Source of the DNA: Pseudomonadota bacterium | GTDB taxonomy: Bacteria > Pseudomonadota > Alphaproteobacteria > Rhizobiales > Beijerinckiaceae | Assembly (NCBI GenBank): GCA_023393655.1 | Contig: JAEWKP010000164.1 | Span: 1-18,651, forward strand | Direction of reading: 5' to 3' | DNA: 18,651 nt | Part shown: one piece after another, positions 1-7,682 of the stretch | How the letters are laid out: each line of letters starts with the position of its first letter | Position numbering within the stretch: position 1 is the stretch's first letter | Position numbers and translations under genes: made by a program | Notes under the pieces: generated by a model | Told to the model about the DNA's origin: nothing | Database searches by the model: none | What the model saw: the letters and a program-made list of their open reading frames with translations, nothing else

Positions 1-371
1 CAGAAATAGGCTGCGTCGCCCGCCTTCATGTTGGAGACGCCGATGCCGTAGATGAATTCGTCGTCGACCACGCCGCCCCAGGGATCGCCGGTCCAGCCCT
101 CGGTCGCCGGATTGGTGTCGAGATGGCCGTTGAACAGCAGGCTCTTGCCTCCGCCCGTGCCCTTCCAGCGGCCGATGGCGTTGGCGCGCCGGCCCTCGTC
201 GAAGGCTTGCGCCTCCGCCTCGATCCCCATCGCCTTCATCTGGCCGACGACGTGGTGGACGAGCGCCTTCTCGCCCTCGGTCTCTGAATAGCTCTTGTGC
301 TTCACCCAGTCCGAGAGCAGCGCGAGGCAGGCCTTCTCGTCGAGCGAATGGATCAGGTCGCGGGGGTTCAT
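1..371 (-). CDS. M20-family metallopeptidase/deacylase, N-terminal part (cut by window edge)
   Basis: The first 123 codons of an ArgE/DapE-like M20 amidohydrolase, whose family hydrolyses amide bonds of N-acyl amino acids or small peptides with a di-metal centre in the cytoplasm. The frame reads from ATG at 371 down to the left edge. The metal-binding block GHLDT is at residues 82-86 (H83, D85), followed by the second family block GVSNMKAG at 111-118. In most family members that block reads ADMKG, with the Asp bridging both metals; here the position is N114. The start follows GAGG at 8 bases. It lies 17 bases after the stop of the fused ABC ATPase gene, so it is the last visible gene of the importer operon. 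The Glu and distal His ligands are off the window, so activity cannot be judged. The family is confident; the substrate is unknown. Confidence 0.85.
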   Translation of the reverse strand, partial: MNPRDLIHSLDEKACLALLSDWVKHKSYSETEGEKALVHHVVGQMKAMGIEAEAQAFDEGRRANAIGRWKGTGGGKSLLFNGHLDTNPATEGWTGDPWGGVVDDEFIYGIGVSNMKAGDAAYF

Positions 372-388
372 GCGTATGGCCTCGAATG

Positions 389-2005
389 TCAGGCGGCCGT
401 GGCCGGGGCGGGCACGGCTTCGAGCAGGGATCGGGTGTAGGGGTGAAGGGGGCCGGTCGAGAGCGCCGCGACATCGACGAGATCGACGAGGTCGCCGCGA
501 TACATCACCGCGATCCGGTGGGCGATCTGGCGCACCAGATTGAGATCATGGGTGATGAACAGATAGGCCGTGCCGAAGCGCTTCTGGAGATCGACCAGAA
601 GCTCGACGACCGAGGCCTGCACGGAGACGTCGAGCGCAGAGGTGATCTCGTCGCAGATCACGAGCCTGGGCTTCGAGGCGAAGGCGCGGGCGATGGCGAC
701 GCGCTGCTTCTCGCCGCCCGACAACTGGTGCGGATAGCGTTCGGCATAGGAGGCCGGCAGCCTGACCTGCTCCAGCAATTCACCGATCGCAGCCGCGTCC
801 CGCCGGGAGCCGGGCTCGCCATAGAGCGCGAGCGGCCGCGACAGGATCTCGCGAATGCGCTGGCGCGGATTGAGCGAGGAATCCGGGTGCTGAAAGATGA
901 TCTGGACATCGCGGCGATAGGCCCGGTCCATATCGCCGAGGCCGGTGATCCGGCGGCCGCCGAAGCGGATTTCGCCCTCGAAGCGGTTGAGGCCCGTCAT
1001 CGCCTTGGCGAGCGTCGACTTGCCCGAGCCGGACTCGCCGACGATGCCGAGAATCTCGCCCGGCATCACCGAGAGGCTGACCTCGCGATTGCCGGTGAAC
1101 TGCGTGTTGGCACGACCGAGCAGGCTGCCGAGGAAGGGTTTGCGGCCATAGAGCACGCTGACCTTCTCGACCTCGACCAGCGGCTTCGTTGCTGCGGGCG
1201 TGCTCGTCTCGACAAGCCGGCGGTCCGGCCGCGGCACGGCGGCGAGCAGCTTGCGGGTATAGGCATCCTGCGGCCGGGCGAAGACGTCACCGAGCGCCCC
1301 CTCCTCGACGATCCTGCCGCGATGGATCACCGCGACCTTCGTGGCGATCTGCGAGACCAGCGCGAGATCATGCGAGATATAGAGCGAGGCGACGCCGGTC
1401 TCGGCCTGCAGCTCGTTGAACAGATCGAGGATCTGCCGGGCCGTGATGACGTCGAGCGCGGTCGTCGGCTCGTCGAAGATGATGCATTCCGGCTGGCAGG
1501 CGAAGGCGGTGGCGATGACCACGCGCTGTTTCTCGCCGCCCGACGCCTCGTGCGGGTAACGCCGCATCATCTGCTTCGGGATTTTCAGGCCGACACGCGC
1601 TAGCCGTTCCTCGCCCTCGGCCCAGGCCTGCTTCCGCGTCAGGCCGCGATGGCGCACCAGCACTTCGGCAAGCTGCTCGCCAAGCGGCAGGGTCGGGTTG
1701 AGCGAGGTGCTCGGGTCCTGGAAGACCATGCCGATGCGCTTGCCGCGGATCGCCTCGATCTCGGTCTCCGGGGCCTTCAGCAGATCCTGCCCGGTCAGGC
1801 GGATGGCGCCCGCCTCGCGGGCGGTCGCGGGCAGGTAGCGCATGATCGCCCAGGCAAGCGAGGTCTTGCCGGAGCCGGATTCGCCGACGAGGCCCAGAAC
1901 CTCGCCCTTGGCGATCTGGAGCGTCACATCGTCGAGGGCGCGCGTGAAGCCGGCCGGCGTCGCGTAGTCGAGACCGTAGCCGGTGATGTCGAGGATCGTG
2001 CTCAT
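389..2005 (-). CDS. Fused dipeptide/oligopeptide-type ABC transporter ATPase (two nucleotide-binding domains)
   Basis: A 538-residue protein carrying both ATPase domains of a peptide/opine/nickel-class ABC importer, equivalent to DppD fused to DppF (arrangement as in GsiA or YejF). Domain 1 has Walker A GESGSGKTS at 41-49, Q-loop near 96, signature SGGEKQRV at 155-162, Walker B ending in DE at 178-179 and switch His at 212. Domain 2 has Walker A GESGSGKST at 323-331, signature at 429-436, DE at 452-453 and His 486. An HPYTRSLL segment near 521 is the C-terminal oligopeptide-transporter extension. All catalytic motifs are intact in both halves, so two active sites are expected. It follows the DppC-like permease gene by 4 bases and precedes the partial M20 gene, consistent with one transcript. 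It should work at the inner membrane face with the two permeases. Cargo cannot be read from the ATPase. Confidence 0.96.
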   Translation of the reverse strand: MSTILDITGYGLDYATPAGFTRALDDVTLQIAKGEVLGLVGESGSGKTSLAWAIMRYLPATAREAGAIRLTGQDLLKAPETEIEAIRGKRIGMVFQDPSTSLNPTLPLGEQLAEVLVRHRGLTRKQAWAEGEERLARVGLKIPKQMMRRYPHEASGGEKQRVVIATAFACQPECIIFDEPTTALDVITARQILDLFNELQAETGVASLYISHDLALVSQIATKVAVIHRGRIVEEGALGDVFARPQDAYTRKLLAAVPRPDRRLVETSTPAATKPLVEVEKVSVLYGRKPFLGSLLGRANTQFTGNREVSLSVMPGEILGIVGESGSGKSTLAKAMTGLNRFEGEIRFGGRRITGLGDMDRAYRRDVQIIFQHPDSSLNPRQRIREILSRPLALYGEPGSRRDAAAIGELLEQVRLPASYAERYPHQLSGGEKQRVAIARAFASKPRLVICDEITSALDVSVQASVVELLVDLQKRFGTAYLFITHDLNLVRQIAHRIAVMYRGDLVDLVDVAALSTGPLHPYTRSLLEAVPAPATAA

Positions 2006-2009
2006 GGCG

Positions 2010-2834
2010 TCAGGTCCTCGGGTTCAGCGCATCGCGCAGGCCGTCGCCGAGCAGGTTGAAACCGATCGCGACCAGCGCGATGGCGAGGCTCGGCCACAGG
2101 ATCATCCAGGCGCTCAGATGCATGAAGCGGCGCGCCTCCGAGACCATCAGCCCCCATTCGGACGCCGGCGGCTGAGCGCCCAGCCCGAGGAAGGAGAGCG
2201 TCGCGAACAGCATCACCGCGAAGGCGACGCGGATCGTCATCTCGACGATGATCGGTGCCACCACGTTCGGCAGCATCTCGCGCCCGACGATGAAGGCCGC
2301 GCTCTCGCCGCGCGCCACCGCGGCATTGACGTAATCCTGCTTGCGCACGGAAAGCGCCACCGAGCGCGTCACCCGCGCCATGCCCGGCGCGAAGGCGAGC
2401 GCGATGGCGAGCAGCGCGTTGAGGCTGCTCTTGCCAAGCAGGTTCACGATCAGGAGCGCGAGCAGCAGGCTCGGGATCGACATGATCGCGTCGACCGTGC
2501 GCATGATCGCCTCGTCGCTGCGCCCGCCGAGGAAGGCCGAGACGGTGCCGATCACGGCGCCGACCAGCGTGCCGAGCGCCGTCGCCAGCACCGCCATGAC
2601 CACGGTGGCGCGGGCGCCGTGCAGCAGCCGGCTCAGGATGTCTCGGCCATACTGGTCGGTACCGAGCCAGAACTGCGCGCTCGGCGGCTTGTAGCGCATC
2701 AGCGGCGCCATCTTCTCGGGATCCTGCGGCGCGACCCAGGGTCCGGCGATCACGACGAGCAGGATGAGGCCGACGATGACGAGGCCGAGCGCGCCTTGCG
2801 GCGAGCGCAGCATGCGCCTGAGGATCTCAATCAT
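2010..2834 (-). CDS. DppC-like ABC transporter permease
   Basis: Inner-membrane permease of the peptide/opine/nickel ABC importer family, 274 residues from the chosen ATG at 2834. A longer frame opens at 2894, but GGAGGA at 2841-2846 sits 6 bases before the 2834 start, and the protein then begins MIEILRRMLRSPQG, the usual DppC-type cytoplasmic start ahead of the first membrane helix. The extracytoplasmic GTDQYGRDILSRLLHGAR block and the EAA coupling loop (around DYVNAAVARGES to MLPN), which docks on the ATPase, are both present. Several hydrophobic segments span the rest. The start overlaps the end of the DppB-like gene by 8 bases, suggesting translational coupling. It pairs with that permease to form the translocation channel. 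Confidence 0.94.
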   Translation of the reverse strand: MIEILRRMLRSPQGALGLVIVGLILLVVIAGPWVAPQDPEKMAPLMRYKPPSAQFWLGTDQYGRDILSRLLHGARATVVMAVLATALGTLVGAVIGTVSAFLGGRSDEAIMRTVDAIMSIPSLLLALLIVNLLGKSSLNALLAIALAFAPGMARVTRSVALSVRKQDYVNAAVARGESAAFIVGREMLPNVVAPIIVEMTIRVAFAVMLFATLSFLGLGAQPPASEWGLMVSEARRFMHLSAWMILWPSLAIALVAIGFNLLGDGLRDALNPRT

Positions 2835-3774
2835 ACTGGATCCTCCGGTCGAGCCAGGCGTAAGCGATGTCGGCGAGGAAATTGGCGACGGCATAGGTCG
2901 TCGCCATGATCAGTGCCCCGGCCTGGATCGAGGGCAGGTCGCGCGCCTGGATCGCGACGATGAGCTGGCGGCCGATCCCCGGCAGGGCGAAGATCTCCTC
3001 GACCACGATGACGCCGCCGAGCAGATAGCCGACATCGAGCGCGACGATGGTGATCGTCGGCAGCAGTGCGTTGCGCAGGCCATGCTTGAACAGGACCTGC
3101 CGCTTCGACAGCCCTTTCAGACGTGCGGCGCGGATATAGTCGGAGTGCAGCACGTCGACGAGCTCCGAGCGCACCATGCGCGAGACATGCGCGATCAGGA
3201 TCATCGAGACCGTCAGCACCGGCAGGACGAGATGCTTCAAGCCGCGCAACGGATCCTCCGTCAGCGGCACGTAGCCTGTCGCCGGCAGCCATTGCAGCCA
3301 GTCGGCGAGCACGAGCACGACCAACGTCGCCGTGACGAATTCCGGCACCGAGACGCCTACATAGGACAGGAAGCTGACGCCGAGATCGGCCGCCCTGCCC
3401 CTTCTCACCGCGGCGACGATTCCGAGCGGGATCGCGACCGCCAGCATCAGCAGGATCGAGAACAGGGCGAGCAGGAGCGAGCGGCCGAGCGCCTCGATCA
3501 TCGCCGGCGCGACCGGCTGGCCGGTGCGCATCGAGACGCCGAAATCGCCACGGACGACGCCGCCGAGCCAGTGCAGATACTGCATCCAGATGGGGTCGTT
3601 CAGCCCCATCTTGGACCGCAGGGCTGCCAGCGCGTCCGGTGTCGCGTTCTCGCCCAGCATCATGACGGCGGCGTCCGCCGGCAGCACCTGGGTGATCGCG
3701 AAGACGATCAGCGACACGACGAGGAGCGTGTAGCCGATCAGCAGGACCCGCTTGAGGATATAGGCCGGCGACAC
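2827..3774 (-). CDS. DppB-like ABC transporter permease
   Basis: Inner-membrane permease of the peptide/opine/nickel importer family, 315 residues from a GTG start at 3774 with a purine-rich GGAGCGAG just upstream. It opens with ILKRVLLIGYTLLVVSLIVF, a typical DppB first helix, followed by the family region with DPIWMQYLHWLGG and RGDFGVSM. The EAA coupling loop is clear (DYIRAARLKGLSKRQVLFKH, then LRNALLPT). Length matches the family (about 305-340). It follows the solute-binding protein gene by 21 bases and overlaps the DppC-like gene by 8 bases, so all three are co-transcribed. A competing overlapping frame at 2831-3886 on the same strand lacks membrane segments and is a shadow. Confidence 0.95.
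   Translation of the reverse strand: MSPAYILKRVLLIGYTLLVVSLIVFAITQVLPADAAVMMLGENATPDALAALRSKMGLNDPIWMQYLHWLGGVVRGDFGVSMRTGQPVAPAMIEALGRSLLLALFSILLMLAVAIPLGIVAAVRRGRAADLGVSFLSYVGVSVPEFVTATLVVLVLADWLQWLPATGYVPLTEDPLRGLKHLVLPVLTVSMILIAHVSRMVRSELVDVLHSDYIRAARLKGLSKRQVLFKHGLRNALLPTITIVALDVGYLLGGVIVVEEIFALPGIGRQLIVAIQARDLPSIQAGALIMATTYAVANFLADIAYAWLDRRIQYD
2841..2846 (-). promoter_or_regulatory. Shine-Dalgarno site fixing the DppC-like permease start
   Basis: GGAGGA on the minus strand, 6 bases before ATG 2834 and inside the end of the DppB-like gene. It supports the 274-residue product rather than one with 20 extra Ser/Pro-rich residues. Confidence 0.8.
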
Positions 3775-3795
3775 GCTGGCTCGCTCCGCCCGGGC

Positions 3796-5349
3796 TCAGC
3801 CGCGCTTCGGCGCGTTGGCGCCGAGCGAGACGTGGTCGAGCCGGAAGACGGCACCGCGCGGATGAAGCTGATAGCCCTCGACCCATTCGCGCTGGGCGCC
3901 GAGCAGGTCGAAGAAGGCCGGGATGATCGAGGGCACATCGGCATTCATCAGCTTCTGCGCCTCGGCGTAGAGCGCGCGGCGCCTGGTCTCGTCGACGGTC
4001 GCCCGTGCCTCGAATACGACCTTGTCGAAGGCCGCATTGTTCCAGCGCGTCTCGTTCCAGGCGGCGTTCGAGGTGTAGAGCAGCGAGAAGATGGCGTCGG
4101 CCGTCGCCTGCATGTTGTAGAAGCCGACATAGAAGGAACCCTTCTTCCAGACCTGATCGAGATAGGTCGCGTGCGGCATGGTCTCGACCTTGATGTCGAA
4201 TCCGGCGGGCTTGGCCATCTCGCGCAGTGCGACGGCGAGCTGGGTGCGCTGGCCGGGCCGGTCCGAGGCGATCAGCGTCGCCTCGAGCCCCTTCGGATAG
4301 CCGGCTTCCGCAAGCAGCGCCTTGGCCTTGGCGATGTCGGCCTTTTTCGCCGGCAGGTCGGCATAGAAGCGATAGGCCGGGTTGAGCGGCGTGTCGTTGC
4401 CGGGCGAGCCGAAGCCCTCGGTGACGAAATCGACCATCGCGGCACGGTCTACCGTCAGCGCCAGCGCCTGGCGCACGCGCACATCGTTGAAGGGCTTCTG
4501 ATCGCAGCCGAAATTGACGTTGCAGAACTGGCCCGACGGCACGCGCAGCGCCTTGACGCCGCTCGCCTTCTGCAACCGGCCGAATTCGGTCGGCGGGGTC
4601 GTGCTGATCAGGTCGGTATCGCCCGCGATCAGCGCGGACGCCTCGGCGCTGACATCCGGGAATACGAGGATTTCGATCCTGTCGAGGTAAGGCCGGGCCT
4701 TGTCGTAATAGGCGTCGTTGCGGGCGACGACGATCTGCCGCTCCGGCTCGAAGGAGACAAGCTTGAACGGGCCCGTGCCGACGGCTTCGCGGTCGAGCTT
4801 CTGAAGACCGCCCTTGATGACCGCGGCCGGCACGATCTTGGCGTTGGTGTAGGCGAGCGTCACCGGCAGGTCGGCGAAGGGAGCCGAAAGGTTGAAGACG
4901 ACGGTGGCATCGTCCTTGGCCACGACCTTGGCGATCGGGCCGACATTCTGGCGGGCCGGCGAGGCGGTCTTGGCGTCGAGGATGGCCTCGAAGGTCGCGA
5001 CGACATCGGCCGCCGTGCAGGGCGAGCCATCATGGAAGCTCAGGCCCTTGCGCAGGGCGAAGGTCCACTCGGTCAGGTCAGCGGAATTCGTCCAGGATTC
5101 AGCAAGATCGGGCTCGGCGCTCATGTCGGGCGTGAGCCGGGTCAGGTTGGAGTAGAGCAGCTCGGCGACGAGATATTCCGGGTTCACGCGGGTGACGAGG
5201 GGATTGAGCTTGGAAACCGCCTGGTCGACGCTGACGCGCAGCGTGCCGCCCCGACGTGGCGTCTGCGCGGAGGCCGGAACGCCGGACAGGGCAAGACCGC
5301 CGAGAGCGGCGGAAGCGGCGAGGAAATCGCGACGATGGATGCTCGGCAT
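3796..5349 (-). CDS. ABC transporter family 5 solute-binding protein (DppA/OppA-like), Tat-exported
   Basis: Periplasmic substrate-binding protein of 517 residues that delivers cargo to the DppB/DppC-like permeases encoded next. The frame is open to 5580, but the ATG at 5349 is chosen because AAGGAG at 5356-5361 lies 6 bases upstream and a twin-arginine signal peptide then begins at once: HRRDFLAA at residues 5-12, a short hydrophobic stretch, and cleavage expected after ASA near residue 28. The mature part starts RRGGTLRVSV and has the family 5 features: TPDMSAEPDLAESW, a SFHDGSP segment, AADVVATFEAI and the GTGPFKL block. Length is normal. It follows the M20 gene by 11 bases. Tat signals are common in alphaproteobacterial family 5 binding proteins. 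The ligand may be a peptide, an N-acyl amino compound or another small molecule. Confidence 0.95.
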   Translation of the reverse strand: MPSIHRRDFLAASAALGGLALSGVPASAQTPRRGGTLRVSVDQAVSKLNPLVTRVNPEYLVAELLYSNLTRLTPDMSAEPDLAESWTNSADLTEWTFALRKGLSFHDGSPCTAADVVATFEAILDAKTASPARQNVGPIAKVVAKDDATVVFNLSAPFADLPVTLAYTNAKIVPAAVIKGGLQKLDREAVGTGPFKLVSFEPERQIVVARNDAYYDKARPYLDRIEILVFPDVSAEASALIAGDTDLISTTPPTEFGRLQKASGVKALRVPSGQFCNVNFGCDQKPFNDVRVRQALALTVDRAAMVDFVTEGFGSPGNDTPLNPAYRFYADLPAKKADIAKAKALLAEAGYPKGLEATLIASDRPGQRTQLAVALREMAKPAGFDIKVETMPHATYLDQVWKKGSFYVGFYNMQATADAIFSLLYTSNAAWNETRWNNAAFDKVVFEARATVDETRRRALYAEAQKLMNADVPSIIPAFFDLLGAQREWVEGYQLHPRGAVFRLDHVSLGANAPKRG

Positions 5350-5355
5350 GGAACG

Positions 5356-5361
5356 CTCCTT
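5356..5361 (-). promoter_or_regulatory. Shine-Dalgarno site fixing the solute-binding protein start
   Basis: AAGGAG on the minus strand, 6 bases before ATG 5349. It decides this start over the 231-base longer open frame and overlaps the stop codon of the upstream M20 gene (TGA at 5361-5363). Confidence 0.8.
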
Positions 5362-6683
5362 CAGCTCCGGGGGGATCGATCGGGATTGATGTCGGGCCTG
5401 AAATCGGCGGCGAGATAGGACAGCACCGCCTGCGCCAGCGAGACGATGTCCGACACCGTGGTGTATTCGCCAGGCGAATGGATATTGCGGTCGGGCCGGC
5501 CGAGCCCGCCGAGCAGCACCTCCTGCCGGCCGGTCGCGCGCTGGACCCAGCCGAAATCGGAGCAGCTCGCCGCGCCCCATTTGCGGAAGTCCTCCGGCGC
5601 ATAGCCAAAACCCTGCCCCATCGCGGCCTGCCAGCGCGGCCAGTGCGGCCCGGCCGGGTCCGCGGTCGGCATCAGGTGCCCAACCAGCGCTGTCTCGACC
5701 GTCAGGCCCGGCACGGCGGCGGTGCTGCGGCGGATCACCGCCTCGATCTCGGCCAGCGCCTCCTCGAAACGTTCCTCGGGGGCATAGCGCCGGTTGATGG
5801 TCAGTTCGAGCAAGGCGGGAACCTGGCCGCCGGCCGTGCCCCCTTGAATCGTGGCAAGATTGAGCTGGGCTGCGAGCGGCGGCTTGCCGGGCGGCGGCGG
5901 CAGGGCCGAGACACGGGTCGCGATCTGCGCCTTCAGCACCGTGAGCGCATTGAGCAGCGGCAGCGCGCCCTCGATCGCGTTGAGGCCGGAACCCGTGCGA
6001 TTGCCTTCGCCGGCATGGACGGCCTTGCCATGGACACGAACGAGCAGATTGAAGAGACCGAAGCAGCCGGCCCAGACGCGCGCCTCGGCGCTGCCGTTGA
6101 AGTTGAGGATGTGATCCGGGAGGCGGCCATGCTCGGCGAGATAGCGGATGCCGGGATAGAGGCCGCCTTCCTCGTCGGTGCAGAACAGCAGCATCGGGTC
6201 ATAGGCGAGTTCGACGCCGCAGGTCCGGGCCGCGCGCAACGCCAGCAGGATCGCGGCGACGCAACCCTTCATGTCGGCCGCGCCCAGGCCGATCAGGCGA
6301 TCGCCGTCGCGCTCCATGCGCAGCGGATCGGTTTGCCAGCCGGCCGCGGCCGGCACCGTATCGACATGGATGTAGAGACCGCAGGCCGGCCGTCCGCTCG
6401 GACGGCTGGCGATCAGATTCGTGCGCGGGCCTGTCGCCGATCCATTCGGCACCTTCCACAGGCTCTCGGGCACCATGACCCGCTCCGCTTCGAAGCCGAG
6501 CGGGGCGACGAGCGTCTCGATGAGGTCGGCGAAATCATCATAGCCCAGACCGGGCGGGAACGAGGTGTCGACGGCGATCATCCGGGCGAGCGCGGCAACC
6601 GCATCGTCGGCATTGGCCGAAATCCAGCCGCAGGCCTCGGCCAGCGCTGCCTCGTTTTGCCGGAGGGATACAGGCTCGATCAT
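5361..6683 (-). CDS. M20-family amidohydrolase (ArgE/DapE/CPG2-like deacylase)
   Basis: A 440-residue cytoplasmic metallohydrolase and the first gene of the importer operon. Visible motifs are YIHVDT at 104-109 (H106 metal, D108), GAADMKG at 134-140 (D137, bridging), DEEGG at 170-174 (E171 general base, E172 metal) and RNIHSPGE at 399-406 (H402 metal). The segment where DapE-type enzymes carry another metal Glu (the GEPT block) reads NFNGSAEA at 194-201, so that ligand may be replaced or shifted. A lid/dimerisation domain fills about residues 205-330. Family enzymes cleave N-acyl, N-carbamoyl, N-succinyl or dipeptide amide bonds. Co-transcription with a peptide-class importer suggests it hydrolyses the imported compound. 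The Shine-Dalgarno site before ATG 6683 is weak, but no better start fits the family N-terminus. Substrate not assignable. Confidence 0.92.
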   Translation of the reverse strand: MIEPVSLRQNEAALAEACGWISANADDAVAALARMIAVDTSFPPGLGYDDFADLIETLVAPLGFEAERVMVPESLWKVPNGSATGPRTNLIASRPSGRPACGLYIHVDTVPAAAGWQTDPLRMERDGDRLIGLGAADMKGCVAAILLALRAARTCGVELAYDPMLLFCTDEEGGLYPGIRYLAEHGRLPDHILNFNGSAEARVWAGCFGLFNLLVRVHGKAVHAGEGNRTGSGLNAIEGALPLLNALTVLKAQIATRVSALPPPPGKPPLAAQLNLATIQGGTAGGQVPALLELTINRRYAPEERFEEALAEIEAVIRRSTAAVPGLTVETALVGHLMPTADPAGPHWPRWQAAMGQGFGYAPEDFRKWGAASCSDFGWVQRATGRQEVLLGGLGRPDRNIHSPGEYTTVSDIVSLAQAVLSYLAADFRPDINPDRSPRS

Positions 6684-6755
6684 CGTTCAGCCCAACGACG
6701 CCGCGCTTGTCCGGCGCCCGTATGATCTGCGATGGAGCGATCGAAACGCCGCTTC

Positions 6756-6766
6756 TGGCAATGCCA
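6756..6766. repeat. Perfect inverted repeat in the divergent control region
   Basis: TGGCA-A-TGCCA, a perfect 5-bp dyad with a 1-base centre, 53 bases upstream of the regulator start. CAATGCCA recurs in direct orientation at 6830-6837, just inside the regulator gene, so the AT-rich promoter core is flanked by the same octamer. It could be an operator, or chance. Confidence 0.4.
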
Positions 6767-6785
6767 TTTGCGATCCCCTCTCTTT

Positions 6786-6795
6786 CGTATAAACT
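6786..6795 (+). promoter_or_regulatory. Candidate HutC-type GntR operator
   Basis: CGTATAAACT fits the GT-N-TA-N-AC core reported for operators of HutC-subfamily GntR regulators and lies in the AT-rich gap just upstream of a HutC-type gene. TATA-N3-TATA symmetry is also visible at 6788-6798. The match is short and was made by eye. Confidence 0.4.
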
Positions 6796-6818
6796 ATATA
6801 GAAATAGGACCCAACGGC

Positions 6819-7631
6819 ATGCCTCCTGTCAATGCCAAAAATGCGGCGACCGCTGCGGCCGGAACAGCCAGCGATGCCAGGGCCCCAGCGCCGGCCCTGC
6901 CGAATTTCGGTGCCGGAGAAGCCGCGCCGCTCTATGAGCGCGTGAAGCGGCACATGTCTGAAGCGATCCTGGTCGGCGAATGGCAGCCGGGAATGGTTCT
7001 TCCCAGCGAGACCTCCCTCGCCCAGGGCTTCGGCATCGCCGTCGGCACGGTGCGCCGCGCGATGAGCGACCTGGTGGCGGAGGGGCTGCTGACGCGCCGC
7101 CGCAAGACCGGCACGGTGGTGACCGGCCGGACGCCGCATCACAGCCTGCGCTTCTTCTTCCAGAATTTCCGCCAGCACCGGGCCGATGGCAGCCTTGTGC
7201 GTTCGACCAGCCGGTTCCTGAGCGTCGAGGCCCTGCCCGCCACGCCGGCACAGGCGGAGGCGCTGCAGATCAGGGCCGGAGGCGTGATCAGGATTCGCCG
7301 CATTCGCCATGTCGATGGCCGCCCGGTGATGCACGACAGGATGATCATGGCACAGGAACGGCTGCCGGACTGGCCATGCGATACCGCCGCGCTGCCGCCC
7401 CTGCTCTATCTCCACCTGTTGGAACGCTACGGTATCCGGATTTCCGCGGTTCGCGAACAGATCACCGCCGATCTCGCCGATGACGAGGATATCGCGCTGC
7501 TCGAACTCGGCGGGCGCGAAGCCGTGCTCACGATCGACGAGGTCGCCTACGATCAGGCAGGCGTGCCGACCATCCTCGGATGGCATCGCGCGACGACGGC
7601 CTCTCACGCCTATGTCAACGAAGTCAGATAG
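6819..7631 (+). CDS. GntR family transcriptional regulator, HutC/UTRA type
   Basis: A 270-residue DNA-binding regulator. After an Ala/Pro-rich N-terminal tail (1-36), the winged helix-turn-helix spans about 37-105: PLYERVKRHM, then LPSETSLAQGFGIAVGTVRRAM, then GLLTRRRKTGTVV as the wing. The C-terminal part (about 108-265) has the chorismate-lyase-like UTRA effector fold pattern, with RIRRIRHVDGRPVMHDR and ITADLADDEDIALLEL. ATG 6819 is preferred because AGGA lies 9 bases before it; an in-frame ATG at 6732 would add 29 residues translated across the AT-rich promoter. UTRA domains bind small metabolites, often the substrate of the adjacent operon. Its divergent position makes the importer operon the most likely target, probably repressed until the effector arrives. 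The effector is unknown. Confidence 0.93.
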   Translation: MPPVNAKNAATAAAGTASDARAPAPALPNFGAGEAAPLYERVKRHMSEAILVGEWQPGMVLPSETSLAQGFGIAVGTVRRAMSDLVAEGLLTRRRKTGTVVTGRTPHHSLRFFFQNFRQHRADGSLVRSTSRFLSVEALPATPAQAEALQIRAGGVIRIRRIRHVDGRPVMHDRMIMAQERLPDWPCDTAALPPLLYLHLLERYGIRISAVREQITADLADDEDIALLELGGREAVLTIDEVAYDQAGVPTILGWHRATTASHAYVNEVR

Positions 7632-7682
7632 GCCGGCGCCACATCCGGGCATGAGCCCGGCGCCAGTCTCCGGGCCGCTTCG
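7632..7682. terminator. Candidate bidirectional terminator between convergent genes
   Basis: The 51-base gap between the convergent regulator and GNAT genes contains CCGGGC-ATGA-GCCCGG (7646-7661), a perfect 6-bp stem with a tetraloop. GGCGCC copies at 7636-7641 and 7660-7665 offer an alternative longer pairing. There is no T tract, so intrinsic termination is uncertain. Confidence 0.4.

Larger units (their letters stand above)
6684..6818. promoter_or_regulatory. Divergent control region between importer operon and GntR regulator
   Basis: A 135-base gap between divergent starts. The segment at about 6781-6808 is markedly AT-rich for this genome and is the probable promoter/operator core. It contains TATAGT on the minus strand (6793-6798), a plausible -10 for the importer operon, and GTATAAAC on the plus strand. 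No convincing -35 at normal spacing was found for either direction. AGGA at 6806-6809 is the likely ribosome site of the regulator gene. Autoregulation plus control of the divergent operon is the usual arrangement for GntR family genes, so this is the expected binding region. Confidence 0.6.

Noticed and set aside
2764..5418. An 884-codon open frame on the plus strand opposite the importer genes
   Set aside because: Its product is rich in Arg/Asp/Gly/His with no domain pattern, and it lies exactly antisense to three well-supported transporter genes. This is the usual antisense shadow of high-GC codon bias.
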